This document shows, piece after piece, positions 53,138 to 61,393 of a DNA stretch of 64,000 bases. The notes beneath the pieces are model-generated. The model had not been told where the DNA came from. It did not search any database and saw only the letters and a program-made list of their open reading frames with translations. Position 1 is the first letter of the stretch. Every line of letters begins with the position of its first letter. Made by a program: the position numbers and the translations under genes. Origin of the DNA: Acidipila rosea (GTDB taxonomy: Bacteria; Acidobacteriota; Terriglobia; Terriglobales; Acidobacteriaceae); the NCBI RefSeq assembly GCF_004339725.1, contig NZ_SMGK01000001.1, forward strand, positions 1 through 64,000, in the 5' to 3' direction.

Positions 53138-54769
53138 ATGGCACTAGAAGAAAATCCGCAGCAGCGAGGGCCCGCGGTGGTTGGAGCGGAGGGAAAGAAG
53201 GGGCTGGACCAGGTGCGTTCCTTCTGGACCACCCTCGCCGGCCGCCTGGAGCAGATGGCCCCGGAGCAGCGCCGGCGGCTATACGCGGCGATGGGCTGCG
53301 CCCTGGCCTGCCTGGCCGCGCTTACGTGGTATGCGACGCGGACCGACTGGCGCGTGCTCTATGCCGGGCTCGAATCGAGCGACGCGAGGGAGATTGCTGC
53401 CGAGTTGACGGCCGCGAACATTCCTTTCGATGTCTCGCCGGATGGCGCGACCCTGCGTGTGCCCGAGCCCAACCTCGATAAGGCGCGCCTGGCCACCACG
53501 GCCAAGGGCGGCCCGAAGAGTGGGCGGATGGGCTTTGAACTCTTCGACAAGCCGAACTGGATCGGCTCCGATTTTGACGAGAAGGTGAACTATCAGCGCG
53601 CACTGGAGGGTGAACTCGAGCACACCATCGACACGCTCTCTGCAGTTGAGTCGGCGCGGGTGCATGTGGTGATGCCGCACGACTCGCTCTTCACCGATCA
53701 GCAGCGCGATTCGAAGGCCTCGGTTGTCCTGCGGCTGCGGCACAGCTCCCTAAGCAATGATGAAGCGGATTCCATCCGCAACCTGGTGGCGAGCGCCGTC
53801 GATGACCTGAAGCCGGAGAACGTTGCCCTGGTTGACTCCGAAGGTCGCTCGCTGGGCAAGAAGTCCGGCGATGCGGAGACCGCGGCGCATGAACAGCTGC
53901 TCGCCGACAAACTGATCGAGACACTGGAGCCGGTAGCAGGTGCGGGGAATGTGCGCGCTTCGGTCAATGTAGAGTACGACACCTCGACTGCCGATGAAGT
54001 CGATGAGACCTATGACCCGAACAGTGTTGTAACTCTGGCCATGCAGCGCAGCGAGCAGACCTCGGGCACGCAGCCGGTCGCCGCAGGCGTTCCCGGCACC
54101 GCGAGCAACGCGCCCAATGTGAAGCCGCCGCTCTTTCCCACGCAGAACAGCGGACAGCAGAGCGCCAAGCAGGAGAGCAGCAACTACGGCGCATCCAAGC
54201 GTACGCGGCACATGACCCAGGGTTCGGGCAAGATTCGCCGCATCACTGCTGCCGTGTTGATCAATGACCGCATGACGGTGAATGGCAGGAAGATCGGCTG
54301 GCAGCAGCGCACGCCGGCTGAGATGAAGCAGCTTTCGGAGCTGGCCGAGGCCGCCGTCGGCTATGACCAGGCGCGCGGCGACCAGGTGAGTGTCGAGAAT
54401 ATCGGCTTTGACAGTGATGCCGGGAAGCTGCAGGAGGGCTTTGCGGAGCGGGTGAGACGCACGGCGAACGACTGGCAGGTGCCGCTCAAATACCTCTCTA
54501 TCCTGATCGGCATGCTCGCACTGGTGCTCCTGGTACTGCGGCCGCTGGCGCGCAGCGTGACTGCCGCGCCCCAGCCGCAGTTCTCCGCGACAGCGGACGA
54601 GTCTCTGTTGCCGGAGGCGACGCAGGAGAATGCCCCAACTTCTGAGCAGACCGAGTTCGCAAGGCAGAAGCAGCACGCGCAGCTTGTCTTTGACACGGTT
54701 GCCGAGCAGCTGCGGAAGGAACCGCAGCAGACCACCCGGCTGCTGCAGAGCTGGATCCACACCGAGTAA
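53138..54769 (+). CDS. fliF: Flagellar MS-ring protein FliF
   Basis: The 543-residue product has two membrane segments (about residues 48-65 and 445-465) enclosing ring-building motifs with ALEGELEHTIDTL and VVMPHDSLFT, and a C-terminal FliG-binding tail (LVFDTVAEQLRKEPQQTTRL). FliF forms the membrane ring on which the motor and export gate assemble. It overlaps nothing and lies 45 nt after fliE. Confidence 0.96.
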   Translation: MALEENPQQRGPAVVGAEGKKGLDQVRSFWTTLAGRLEQMAPEQRRRLYAAMGCALACLAALTWYATRTDWRVLYAGLESSDAREIAAELTAANIPFDVSPDGATLRVPEPNLDKARLATTAKGGPKSGRMGFELFDKPNWIGSDFDEKVNYQRALEGELEHTIDTLSAVESARVHVVMPHDSLFTDQQRDSKASVVLRLRHSSLSNDEADSIRNLVASAVDDLKPENVALVDSEGRSLGKKSGDAETAAHEQLLADKLIETLEPVAGAGNVRASVNVEYDTSTADEVDETYDPNSVVTLAMQRSEQTSGTQPVAAGVPGTASNAPNVKPPLFPTQNSGQQSAKQESSNYGASKRTRHMTQGSGKIRRITAAVLINDRMTVNGRKIGWQQRTPAEMKQLSELAEAAVGYDQARGDQVSVENIGFDSDAGKLQEGFAERVRRTANDWQVPLKYLSILIGMLALVLLVLRPLARSVTAAPQPQFSATADESLLPEATQENAPTSEQTEFARQKQHAQLVFDTVAEQLRKEPQQTTRLLQSWIHTE

Positions 54770-54780
54770 CGGAGAGCACC

Positions 54781-55863
54781 ATGGCCACGCAACCCGCAAT
54801 CCCCGAGAGCGCCCCGGTTTCCCTGATGCCTGCGCCGGAGCGCAGGAGCTCCGACCGCAAACTGTCGGGCATCCGCAAGGCCGCGATCCTGGTCGTCGCC
54901 ATGGGCGATGAGCTGGGCAAGAAGATTCTGCAGCATCTGCCGGAGGGAGACCTGCAGAGGCTCACGACCGAGCTTTCTGAATTGAAGAACATTCCCCCCG
55001 CGCTTTCAGTTGAGGTGCTCGAAGAATTTCACGAGATGCTCGCCACGCAGCAGTACATGATGCACGGCGGCATCGACTACGCAACCAAGCTGCTGGTTGA
55101 GACCTTTGGCAAGCAGCGCGCGGAGGATCTGCTGGCGCTGGTCAAGCGGGCGCAGGAGGAGAGCCAGGGCAATCTGGCCATGCTGCAGAAGGTTGATCCG
55201 CAACAGCTCGGCAAATTCCTCGACAGCGAACATCCGCAGACGGCAGCGTTGGTGCTCGCGCACCTTGATCCCAAGCGCGCCTCTCAGGTGCTTGAAAATC
55301 TCGGCGAGACCCAGAAAGTCGCAGCCGTCCGGCGGCTTGCGGAGATGCGCCAGTTCTCGCCTGAGATGGCGCAGAAGGTGGCCGTGATCCTGCATCGCCG
55401 CCTGGAGACGGTTGGTGGAGATACGAGCCGGCAGTCCTACTCCGGCTTCAAAGCGGTGGCTGATCTGCTCAACCGTATCGATGCGGACAAGGCGAAGAAG
55501 ATCCTCGAAGAAGTCGAGGAGGGAGATCCCGAGGTGGCGCTGAATATCCGGAATCTGATGTTCACCTTTGAAGATCTGGTGACCATTCCCCCTGCGAGCA
55601 TGCGCGAGATCGTGGCGGAGACGGACAAGCGGCAGCTGGCGCTGGCGCTCAAGGGCGCGCGGGAAGACCTGCGCGTGAGTGTCTTCCGCGCCATGTCTTC
55701 ACGCGCAGTTGAGATGCTGAAGGAAGACATGGAGGTGCTGGGGCCGGTCCGCACCCGTGAAGTTGCCGCAGCGCAGAATGAGATTTTGCTCCTGGCGCGC
55801 AAGCTCGAAGCGGATGGCAAGGTCATCCTCAAGATCGAGCAGGGCGACGACCTGATGGTGTGA
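54781..55863 (+). CDS. fliG: Flagellar motor switch protein FliG
   Basis: The 360-residue product has all three FliG parts: the N-domain (SGIRKAAILVVAMGDELGKK), the ARM middle domain with HPQTAALVLAHLDPKRA and the EHPQ-type motif, and the torque-generating C-domain. FliG contacts the stator and FliF. It starts 11 nt after the fliF stop. Confidence 0.96.
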   Translation: MATQPAIPESAPVSLMPAPERRSSDRKLSGIRKAAILVVAMGDELGKKILQHLPEGDLQRLTTELSELKNIPPALSVEVLEEFHEMLATQQYMMHGGIDYATKLLVETFGKQRAEDLLALVKRAQEESQGNLAMLQKVDPQQLGKFLDSEHPQTAALVLAHLDPKRASQVLENLGETQKVAAVRRLAEMRQFSPEMAQKVAVILHRRLETVGGDTSRQSYSGFKAVADLLNRIDADKAKKILEEVEEGDPEVALNIRNLMFTFEDLVTIPPASMREIVAETDKRQLALALKGAREDLRVSVFRAMSSRAVEMLKEDMEVLGPVRTREVAAAQNEILLLARKLEADGKVILKIEQGDDLMV

Positions 55864-55870
55864 GGACACA

Positions 55871-56623
55871 ATGCCAGCCACTCCGAACTACAAGATTGAG
55901 CCGTTGCAGTACGCCCCCTGGCAGACCACTGAAGAGGGCGCCATCCCTCTGCCGCCGCCGCAGGAAGGCCTCGTGGCAGAGCGTCCGCGCGACCCGGTCA
56001 ATGAGCTTTCGGTCGAGCGCATCAATGAGCGTATCCGCGAACTCGAAAGGCAGCTGGCTGAGCGCGAGGAGCTGGCCGCACGCCAGATCGCGGAGGCGAA
56101 GACCACCGCGCTGCGCCAGGCACAAGAGGCACAGCAGAGCGAGACTCACGCACTGCAGACCCGCATCGCCAACCAGGTTACTGGCGCGGTCCAGCGCTTC
56201 GAGGCTCAGTGCGAGAGCTACTTCGCGCAGGTGGAGCATGAAGTAGTAAGGCTCGCCCTGAGCATCGCTTCGCGGGTGCTCCACCGCGAGTCGCAGATCG
56301 ATCCGCTGTTGCTCTCCGGCGCCGTGCGGGTTGCCCTCGGGCAGCTTTCTGAATCGACCGACGTTACGCTGCGCGTGCCGGCCGCTGATCTGAGTCTCTG
56401 GACGGAGATGCTGCGGCACATTCCCAATCTGCCTCTCCATCCGCAACTGGTCGCCGACGGCTCTCTCGAGACGGGCGAATGCGAGATCGAGACGAAGATG
56501 GGCTCAATCGACCTTGGAGTGAAAGCGCAGCTCGGGGAGATCGAGAGAGGCTTCTTTGACCTGCTCGACCGGAGGCAGCAGCTGACGGGCAAGAAGCGTG
56601 CCGGCGCCGGGCCGGAAGCATGA
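55871..56623 (+). CDS. fliH: Flagellar assembly protein FliH
   Basis: The 250-residue product has a Pro/Gln-rich N-terminal tail, a long coiled coil (RINERIRELERQLAEREEL) and a C-terminal domain with IASRVLHRESQIDP and LETGECEIETKMGSIDLGV. FliH holds the FliI ATPase at the export gate. Its stop overlaps fliI by 4 nt, implying coupled synthesis. Confidence 0.88.
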   Translation: MPATPNYKIEPLQYAPWQTTEEGAIPLPPPQEGLVAERPRDPVNELSVERINERIRELERQLAEREELAARQIAEAKTTALRQAQEAQQSETHALQTRIANQVTGAVQRFEAQCESYFAQVEHEVVRLALSIASRVLHRESQIDPLLLSGAVRVALGQLSESTDVTLRVPAADLSLWTEMLRHIPNLPLHPQLVADGSLETGECEIETKMGSIDLGVKAQLGEIERGFFDLLDRRQQLTGKKRAGAGPEA

Positions 56624-57930
56624 GCCTGCTCGGCACCTACTTCTCGCGCCTGCGGCAGCGTCCCTCGTGGCGCTGGCAGGGTCACGTACTTGAGGCCATC
56701 GGCCAGACCATCGAATCGGCCGGCCCGCTCTGTTCGGTGGGGGAGTGCTGCGAGATCATCGACAGCGAAGGGCAACGACACCTCGGCGAGGTTATAGGAT
56801 TTCGCGGCAATCATGTTCTATCGATGCCGCTCGAGAGCCCGGACGGAATCCGCTATGGCGATAAGGTGTCGGGCCTCGGCGTCATGCCGCATCTTGAGGT
56901 TGGCGACGCGCTGATTGGCCGGGTCTTCGACGCGCTCGGCAACCCGCTCGACGACGCGCGCCGGCCCTCGCTGCAACACATTGTTCCGCTTGACGGCAGA
57001 GTGCCGCATCCGCTCGAGCGCGTGCCCATCAAAACCTCTCTCGGCACAGGCATTCGCGCCATTGACGCCCTGCTCACGGCCGGTCGTGGCCAGCGCCTCG
57101 GCATCTTCGGTGGCTCCGGCGTCGGCAAGAGCACGCTGATCGGCATGATGACTCGCAACAGCGAAGCCGATGTGATTGTCGTAGGCCTTGTGGGCGAGCG
57201 CGGACGCGAGGTGGGGGAGTTTCTAGAGGACAGCCTGGGCCCGGAGGGTCGCAAGCGGTCGGTGGTGCTGGTCTCCACCTCAGACCAGTCGCCGCTGATG
57301 CGGATGCGCGCGGCGCTCTCGGCCACCTCCGTAGCAGAATATTTCGCTGCGCAAGGCAAGCACGTGCTGCTCGTGCTGGACTCGCTCACTCGCTTCGCGA
57401 TGGCCGCGCGGGAGGTTGGCCTCGCAGCCGGCGAGCCGCCCACCGCCAAAGGCTACACCCCTTCCGTCTTCCACCGGCTGGCGAAGCTGGTGGAGCGAGC
57501 CGGGCAATATCCCAACGGCAGCATCACGGCCTTCTATACGGTCCTGATGGAGGGCGATGATCAGCAGGATGTGCTGGTCGATGCAGTCCGCTCACTGCTC
57601 GATGGCCATATTGTTCTGTCGCGCAGTCTGGCGGCGGAGGGCTGGTATCCACCCATCCAGGTGCTGGACTCCATCAGCCGTCTTATGCCTGCGGTCACGG
57701 AGAAGGAGCATCGCACCAATGCGGCTCTTCTACGCAAGATGCTCTCCGTCTACGCGCGCTCGGAGGATCTGGTGCGCATCGGCGCCTACAAGCCGGGTTC
57801 TGATGCCGAACTCGATCGTGCGCTGCGCTCCCGGGCGGCGATCCGCTCCTTTCTGGAGCAGGATGCAGAGGAAGAGGTCACATTCCGTCATTCCATCGAC
57901 CAGCTCGCGCATTTGGCAGCGGAGATTTAG
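56620..57930 (+). CDS. fliI: Flagellum-specific ATP synthase FliI
   Basis: The 436-residue export ATPase has Walker A GGSGVGKST and the FliI/F1-beta signatures VVGLVGERGREV and SLTRFAMAAREV. It forms the hexamer that unloads export substrates at the flagellar gate. It overlaps fliH by 4 nt and precedes fliJ by 1 nt. Confidence 0.97.
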   Translation: MSLLGTYFSRLRQRPSWRWQGHVLEAIGQTIESAGPLCSVGECCEIIDSEGQRHLGEVIGFRGNHVLSMPLESPDGIRYGDKVSGLGVMPHLEVGDALIGRVFDALGNPLDDARRPSLQHIVPLDGRVPHPLERVPIKTSLGTGIRAIDALLTAGRGQRLGIFGGSGVGKSTLIGMMTRNSEADVIVVGLVGERGREVGEFLEDSLGPEGRKRSVVLVSTSDQSPLMRMRAALSATSVAEYFAAQGKHVLLVLDSLTRFAMAAREVGLAAGEPPTAKGYTPSVFHRLAKLVERAGQYPNGSITAFYTVLMEGDDQQDVLVDAVRSLLDGHIVLSRSLAAEGWYPPIQVLDSISRLMPAVTEKEHRTNAALLRKMLSVYARSEDLVRIGAYKPGSDAELDRALRSRAAIRSFLEQDAEEEVTFRHSIDQLAHLAAEI

Positions 57931-57931
57931 C

Positions 57932-58384
57932 ATGTCGTCGCTCGCCCGGCTGCTGCGCCTGCGTTCGTTGCTTGAAGATGTCAGCAGGGCAACCCTGCAA
58001 AGCGAGGCGAGCAGGGCGCGGCAGATCGAAACCGCGCTGCAAAGCCATGAGACAGGCATCGCCGCCGCGCGGGTTGCTGGATTTGACGCACTGCTCGCAG
58101 CGGAGACACCTCCCTGGCTGATGGCGGAGGCAACGGGCGAGATCGGCCGCTGGCAGGTCAAGCAGCTAAAGCCGCTGCTCGAGCGTCAGCGTCAGCGGGT
58201 TGACGCGGCGGAGCAGGCTTACCTCGAAAAGCGCCGCGAGCGCCGCCAGGTAGAAACGGTTTTGCAAGCGCAGCGGCAGGCGCGCGAACTGGAACAGGCA
58301 AGGCGCGAACAGCAGCAGATGGATGAGTGGCACGCATCGCGTGCAGTTGCGCTGAAGCAAAAGGCCGCGCGTCATTTACGATAA
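57932..58384 (+). CDS. fliJ: Flagellar export protein FliJ
   Basis: The 150-residue product is predicted to be a long antiparallel coiled coil, rich in Ala, Arg, Glu and Gln (LEKRRERRQVETVLQAQRQA). FliJ is the rotor-like central stalk of the export ATPase. Sequence conservation is low in this family, so the call rests on coiled coil, length and position after fliI. Confidence 0.8.
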   Translation: MSSLARLLRLRSLLEDVSRATLQSEASRARQIETALQSHETGIAAARVAGFDALLAAETPPWLMAEATGEIGRWQVKQLKPLLERQRQRVDAAEQAYLEKRRERRQVETVLQAQRQARELEQARREQQQMDEWHASRAVALKQKAARHLR

Positions 58385-58404
58385 GGGAAGCGCAAAGCCG
58401 CCAG

Positions 58405-58491
58405 GCCCGGATGGCGAAATCGGCAGACGCAGCGGACTTAAAATCCGCAGGCCGCAAGGCCGTGGGGGTTCAAGTCCCCCTCCGGGCACCA
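58405..58491 (+). tRNA. trnL: tRNA-Leu (anticodon TAA)
   Basis: An 87-nt class II tRNA folds with acceptor arms GCCCGGA and TCCGGGC, anticodon loop CTTAAAA (anticodon TAA), a long variable arm (GCCGCAAGGCCGT), T-loop TTCAAGT, and encoded CCA. tRNA-Leu genes are frequent insertion sites for mobile elements; the region behind it is degraded. Confidence 0.95.
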
Positions 58492-58515
58492 AATTAATAA
58501 GAGGGTTATGCGAAA

Positions 58516-58541
58516 TTGACCTCTCGAAAGCGAGAGGTCAA
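58516..58541 (+). terminator. Probable intrinsic terminator after tRNA-Leu
   Basis: Perfect 11-base arms TTGACCTCTCG and CGAGAGGTCAA flank AAAG. A mild T-run (AATTGTTTGG) follows. It is placed 25 nt after the tRNA 3' end. Confidence 0.75.
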
Positions 58542-58700
58542 AATTGTTTGGTGGCTGTTCTGATGGCTGTTGGTCTCTTCATGCGTACATTTCTTTTGTG
58601 GTGTTTTCCAGCTCTGAAGGAATCGCTGCGATGGTGCTTTCCAGAGTGTTCATTTCGAATCCTTCAGTCCTGCACGTTCAGAACGCCTATGCTTGAGTAG

Positions 58701-59300
58701 ATGAGAATTGCCGACGAGATAATCAAGAGCGTGGGCTTCGTTAGCCGCGACACTGATTCACTTCGCTATGCAGGCACGGCATTCATTGTGCAAGTGCCAT
58801 TCGACGCAACTTCCGGCTGCCTCCATCTGGTTACTAATGAAGGTTTCGCACCCACGTCCCGCGCGGCGCAAAAGCTGACCGATGCTGGTATGGAAACATC
58901 CACACTGCAAAAGCATCTTGCACTTGGGGCCAAGCCGGACACCGGAGAGCGCCGCCTGTACGTGCTCGATGAATCCTCACTTGCGTCCACCCGACAGATG
59001 CACGAGTTTGTGAGTCGTCTGCATCCCAATGACCGCGTGTTGCTGGTTGGCGATCGGCGGCAATATGAAGCGGTCGAAGCGGGACGTCCTTCCCGCAGCT
59101 TCAGGACGCGGGCATGAAAGCGGTGAAGCTCGAAGAGGTTGTCCGCCAGAAAAGCCCGGAGCTGAAACAGGTGGTCGAACAGATTGCGCGGGGACGAGAT
59201 GCGCGAAGCCATCCAGGGTTTGGAGCGGCAGGGCCGCGTCCATGAGATTGTAGAAATTCCCCATCATGCCCCGGCCCGGAGAGTGGCTATTTCGTCTTGA
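58701..59300 (+). pseudogene. Chimeric remnant: peptidase-like N-terminus joined to MobF relaxase/helicase fragment
   Basis: An open frame (58701-59117) begins MRIADEIIKSVGFVSRDTDS and LRYAGTAFIVQV, which resemble the start of trypsin-like peptidases. From GFAPTSRAAQKL on it matches the helicase domain of TrwC/TraA-type relaxases (LYVLDESSLASTRQMHEF, DRVLLVGDRRQYEAVEAG). Two frame breaks follow: LQDAGMKAVKLEEVVRQ reads in another frame near 59085, and EMREAIQGLERQGRVHEIVEI in a third near 59195. Nothing after 59300 resembles the rest of a relaxase. The family is well known; the fusion point is by eye. Confidence 0.75.
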
Positions 59301-59395
59301 GGGGCAGGTCAAGCAGCTCCTCCACCTCCAAGCATTCGCTTCGTCGACCTGTGGGCGGTTGCGCCATGCTGGGCCTGCCACCCAAGACGCCGAAA

Positions 59396-59415
59396 CCCCG
59401 CCAATTATGGCGGGG
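59396..59415. repeat. Short perfect hairpin in the decayed patch
   Basis: Arms CCCCGCCA and TGGCGGGG flank ATTA. A T-rich stretch (TTTAGATTTTTTC) begins about 28 nt later, too far for a standard terminator. The shape recalls REP-like repeats. Whether it recurs in the genome cannot be seen here. Confidence 0.45.
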
Positions 59416-59467
59416 CATGATGGGAGGAAAAGCGAAACCTTTAGATTTTTTCTTGCATAGAAAAGCA

Positions 59468-60271
59468 TCACTTCTTTTGTGCAAGGGCAAAATGTGGATT
59501 CGATAGAGTCTTCACCGAGACCTTACCGTTTGCATTCGGTATCCATTGTTGCGTTGTTTGAATACCGATAGCGCAGCTCCCGCCATTAGGATTAAAGGTA
59601 AATACCCACACCTTCTGGACTGGAGCATGATCGAGAACTTCATTAAGAAGCTGGCGGGCAGGAACGGCACCTGTATGCCTGAGTGCGACTTGGGTTTGCT
59701 CCATAACGTTATCGATCAATCCGCCCTGTTCTGCCCTGACCCCAGTAGCGTTTGCCAGAGACACCATGATTTGATCGACTTCCGCACGAAGCGACCTCGT
59801 ATCACTGTCGATTTTGACAGGACGGTCGAGAAGAGATTGAGCTGGCGCAACATCAAAGCGATAATCCGATACTTTCAATACACGATACTTGGTTAGAAAT
59901 TGAGCGTTGTACTGGTCTACGATTGCTTGCAAGACACGGTTTTCCTCAGCAGATGAGCTATTCTTGGGTTCGCTGAAATGTGACACAAATTTGCCGCCCT
60001 TTAGATAGAGGCCATGAACTGCATCTGAGGTAATCTGGTCAGAGCCAGATGGGTACAAAGGGTCTTCGTAGTCAACAGTCCAACCATATTGCCTTCTCAC
60101 GCTTGCAAGGGTCTGCCATAGTGGGCGGATATTATTGGCAGTAACGGATACAGTTCCATCGCTGGTGCGACTTACGCTCGCATCTATCGTAAACGATGGA
60201 ATAGACGAAGCTGCTTGAGACCAGAGTGTCGCACTGCAAGTGAGAAGTATTGCGAGCACGCTAATTTTCAT
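59468..60271 (-). CDS. Secreted protein of unknown function (267 aa)
   Basis: The 267-residue product has a signal peptide (MKISVLAILLTCSATLWSQA) and a periplasmic or exported body containing IRPLWQTLASVRRQYGWTVD and VALRHTGAVPARQLLNEVLD. The pattern suggests an alpha/beta domain reminiscent of short secretin/TonB-type (STN) modules, but I do not recognise a family. It is probably a real gene: composition is host-like and the signal peptide is clean. Confidence 0.55.
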   Translation of the reverse strand: MKISVLAILLTCSATLWSQAASSIPSFTIDASVSRTSDGTVSVTANNIRPLWQTLASVRRQYGWTVDYEDPLYPSGSDQITSDAVHGLYLKGGKFVSHFSEPKNSSSAEENRVLQAIVDQYNAQFLTKYRVLKVSDYRFDVAPAQSLLDRPVKIDSDTRSLRAEVDQIMVSLANATGVRAEQGGLIDNVMEQTQVALRHTGAVPARQLLNEVLDHAPVQKVWVFTFNPNGGSCAIGIQTTQQWIPNANGKVSVKTLSNPHFALAQKK

Positions 60272-60557
60272 AATTCAACTTCCTTTCCATCGAGTCAGTA
60301 TGGTATTTCGCTACTGCATACCTGACCATAGCCCACTGGTCCGCGACAGTTCTGAAATGTCGCGGGCATCCAGGCGTGAGTGGCGGCGTATGGTATGTGC
60401 AAGGGATCACATGGGGACCAGACAATGTAGGTTGGTTGCCCGCGTCAGTTCAATAATCGGAGTGGCCTGCCCGGTAATTTGAACCGACGAGATTGTTAGT
60501 GTAGCGCGGCGGGAGAGGTAGATATCTGCCCCTCGCAGTAGTAGGCGGCATGGGAAA

Positions 60558-60914
60558 GTGGAAAGAGTTCTTTGCTTTCCACTTTTGTATGGTCCGCCGA
60601 CGGATGGCAGTCGCGACCGGGTGGCGGAACGCGGATGGGACGCCATGGGCAGGCTCCTGCGGCGGTTTGCCTTCGAACCCAGGGTCCACCTGGAAAACGG
60701 ATTTGCTGGAGAGAACGAGCCCGTCTGGTTCAAGATTTTCGATGACAATCCCGATATTGTGATGGACAAGAGAAGCGACCTTGATGTCTGCAGCATCTGG
60801 TACTTGAACGCATACGGTTCACCTATTCTCTTCGACTCTGGAGAAAGCTGTTTCTGGCTGATTGCTGAAGACGCTCACACGCCACCCATTCAGAACCAGA
60901 ACCTCAAGACATGA
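60558..60914 (+). CDS. Hypothetical protein, possibly partial (118 aa)
   Basis: The 118-residue frame (GTG 60558) has no recognisable domain; the C-terminal half (WFKIFDDNPDIVMDKRSDLD, then YLNAYGSPILFDSGESCFWL) looks like folded protein. The N-terminal 40 residues are irregular, so the start may lie at ATG 60645 or the gene may be broken. Its stop overlaps the next gene by ATGA. The 286 nt before it (60272-60557) hold no gene that I can support. Confidence 0.4.
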   Translation: MERVLCFPLLYGPPTDGSRDRVAERGWDAMGRLLRRFAFEPRVHLENGFAGENEPVWFKIFDDNPDIVMDKRSDLDVCSIWYLNAYGSPILFDSGESCFWLIAEDAHTPPIQNQNLKT

Positions 60915-61255
60915 AATGGGCAATCAAAAGACCAATTGCACTTTTCGATTTGGACGGGACGCTTCGCGATACGTATGCGACCATTTACCCTCGGGCCGAT
61001 CGGGTTCGGCTGTTCGATGGAGTTGCAGACCGCCTGCGGGAGCTCCGGCGTCGAGGATATCTGCTGGCCGGAATCACAAATCAGGGCGGTGTTGCGAAGC
61101 GAGTCATCACGAGCAAAGAAGTCGAGGCGGCCATACGCGCGACACAAGTCCGCTACCGACATCTCTTCATTCTGATAACTGGGCAAAAACTGCAGACGTT
61201 GATCCAAGATCCTAACACTCGCAATGCTACGAAAAGCGTAGCCGTGACGGTTTAG
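60911..61255 (+). pseudogene. Truncated HAD-IIIA phosphatase (GmhB/HisB-like)
   Basis: The frame starts at an ATGA overlap and reads ALFDLDGTLRDT (HAD motif I, catalytic Asp pair), then PRADRVRLFDGVADRLREL and GYLLAGITNQGGVAKR (motif II), as in D-glycero-D-manno-heptose bisphosphatase or HisB phosphatase. After about 80 residues similarity stops; the zinc loop and motifs III-IV are missing. The last 35 residues look random. It is probably a 3'-truncated remnant. Confidence 0.65.
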
Positions 61256-61393
61256 CTCTCTTCCAGCATTTTTCAATGCGTCCGCAAGATAGGTCTGCGA
61301 GACGATGGCGCAACGTCTTTGCACGTTGCGCCATCGTCGCCGGCTTCCTATCACGCCTTCGGCTCCTGCCTGCGCGAGCCGCGCTCTTCCTCT

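Noticed and set aside
53750-54799. 349-codon minus-strand frame opposite fliF
   Set aside because: Lies entirely within fliF, lacks a ribosome site, and has repetitive Leu/Arg-rich composition.
58405-61393. Second attachment site (repeat of the tRNA-Leu 3' end)
   Set aside because: I looked for a copy of the T-arm and CCA end up to 61393 and saw none, so no intact island boundary can be claimed.
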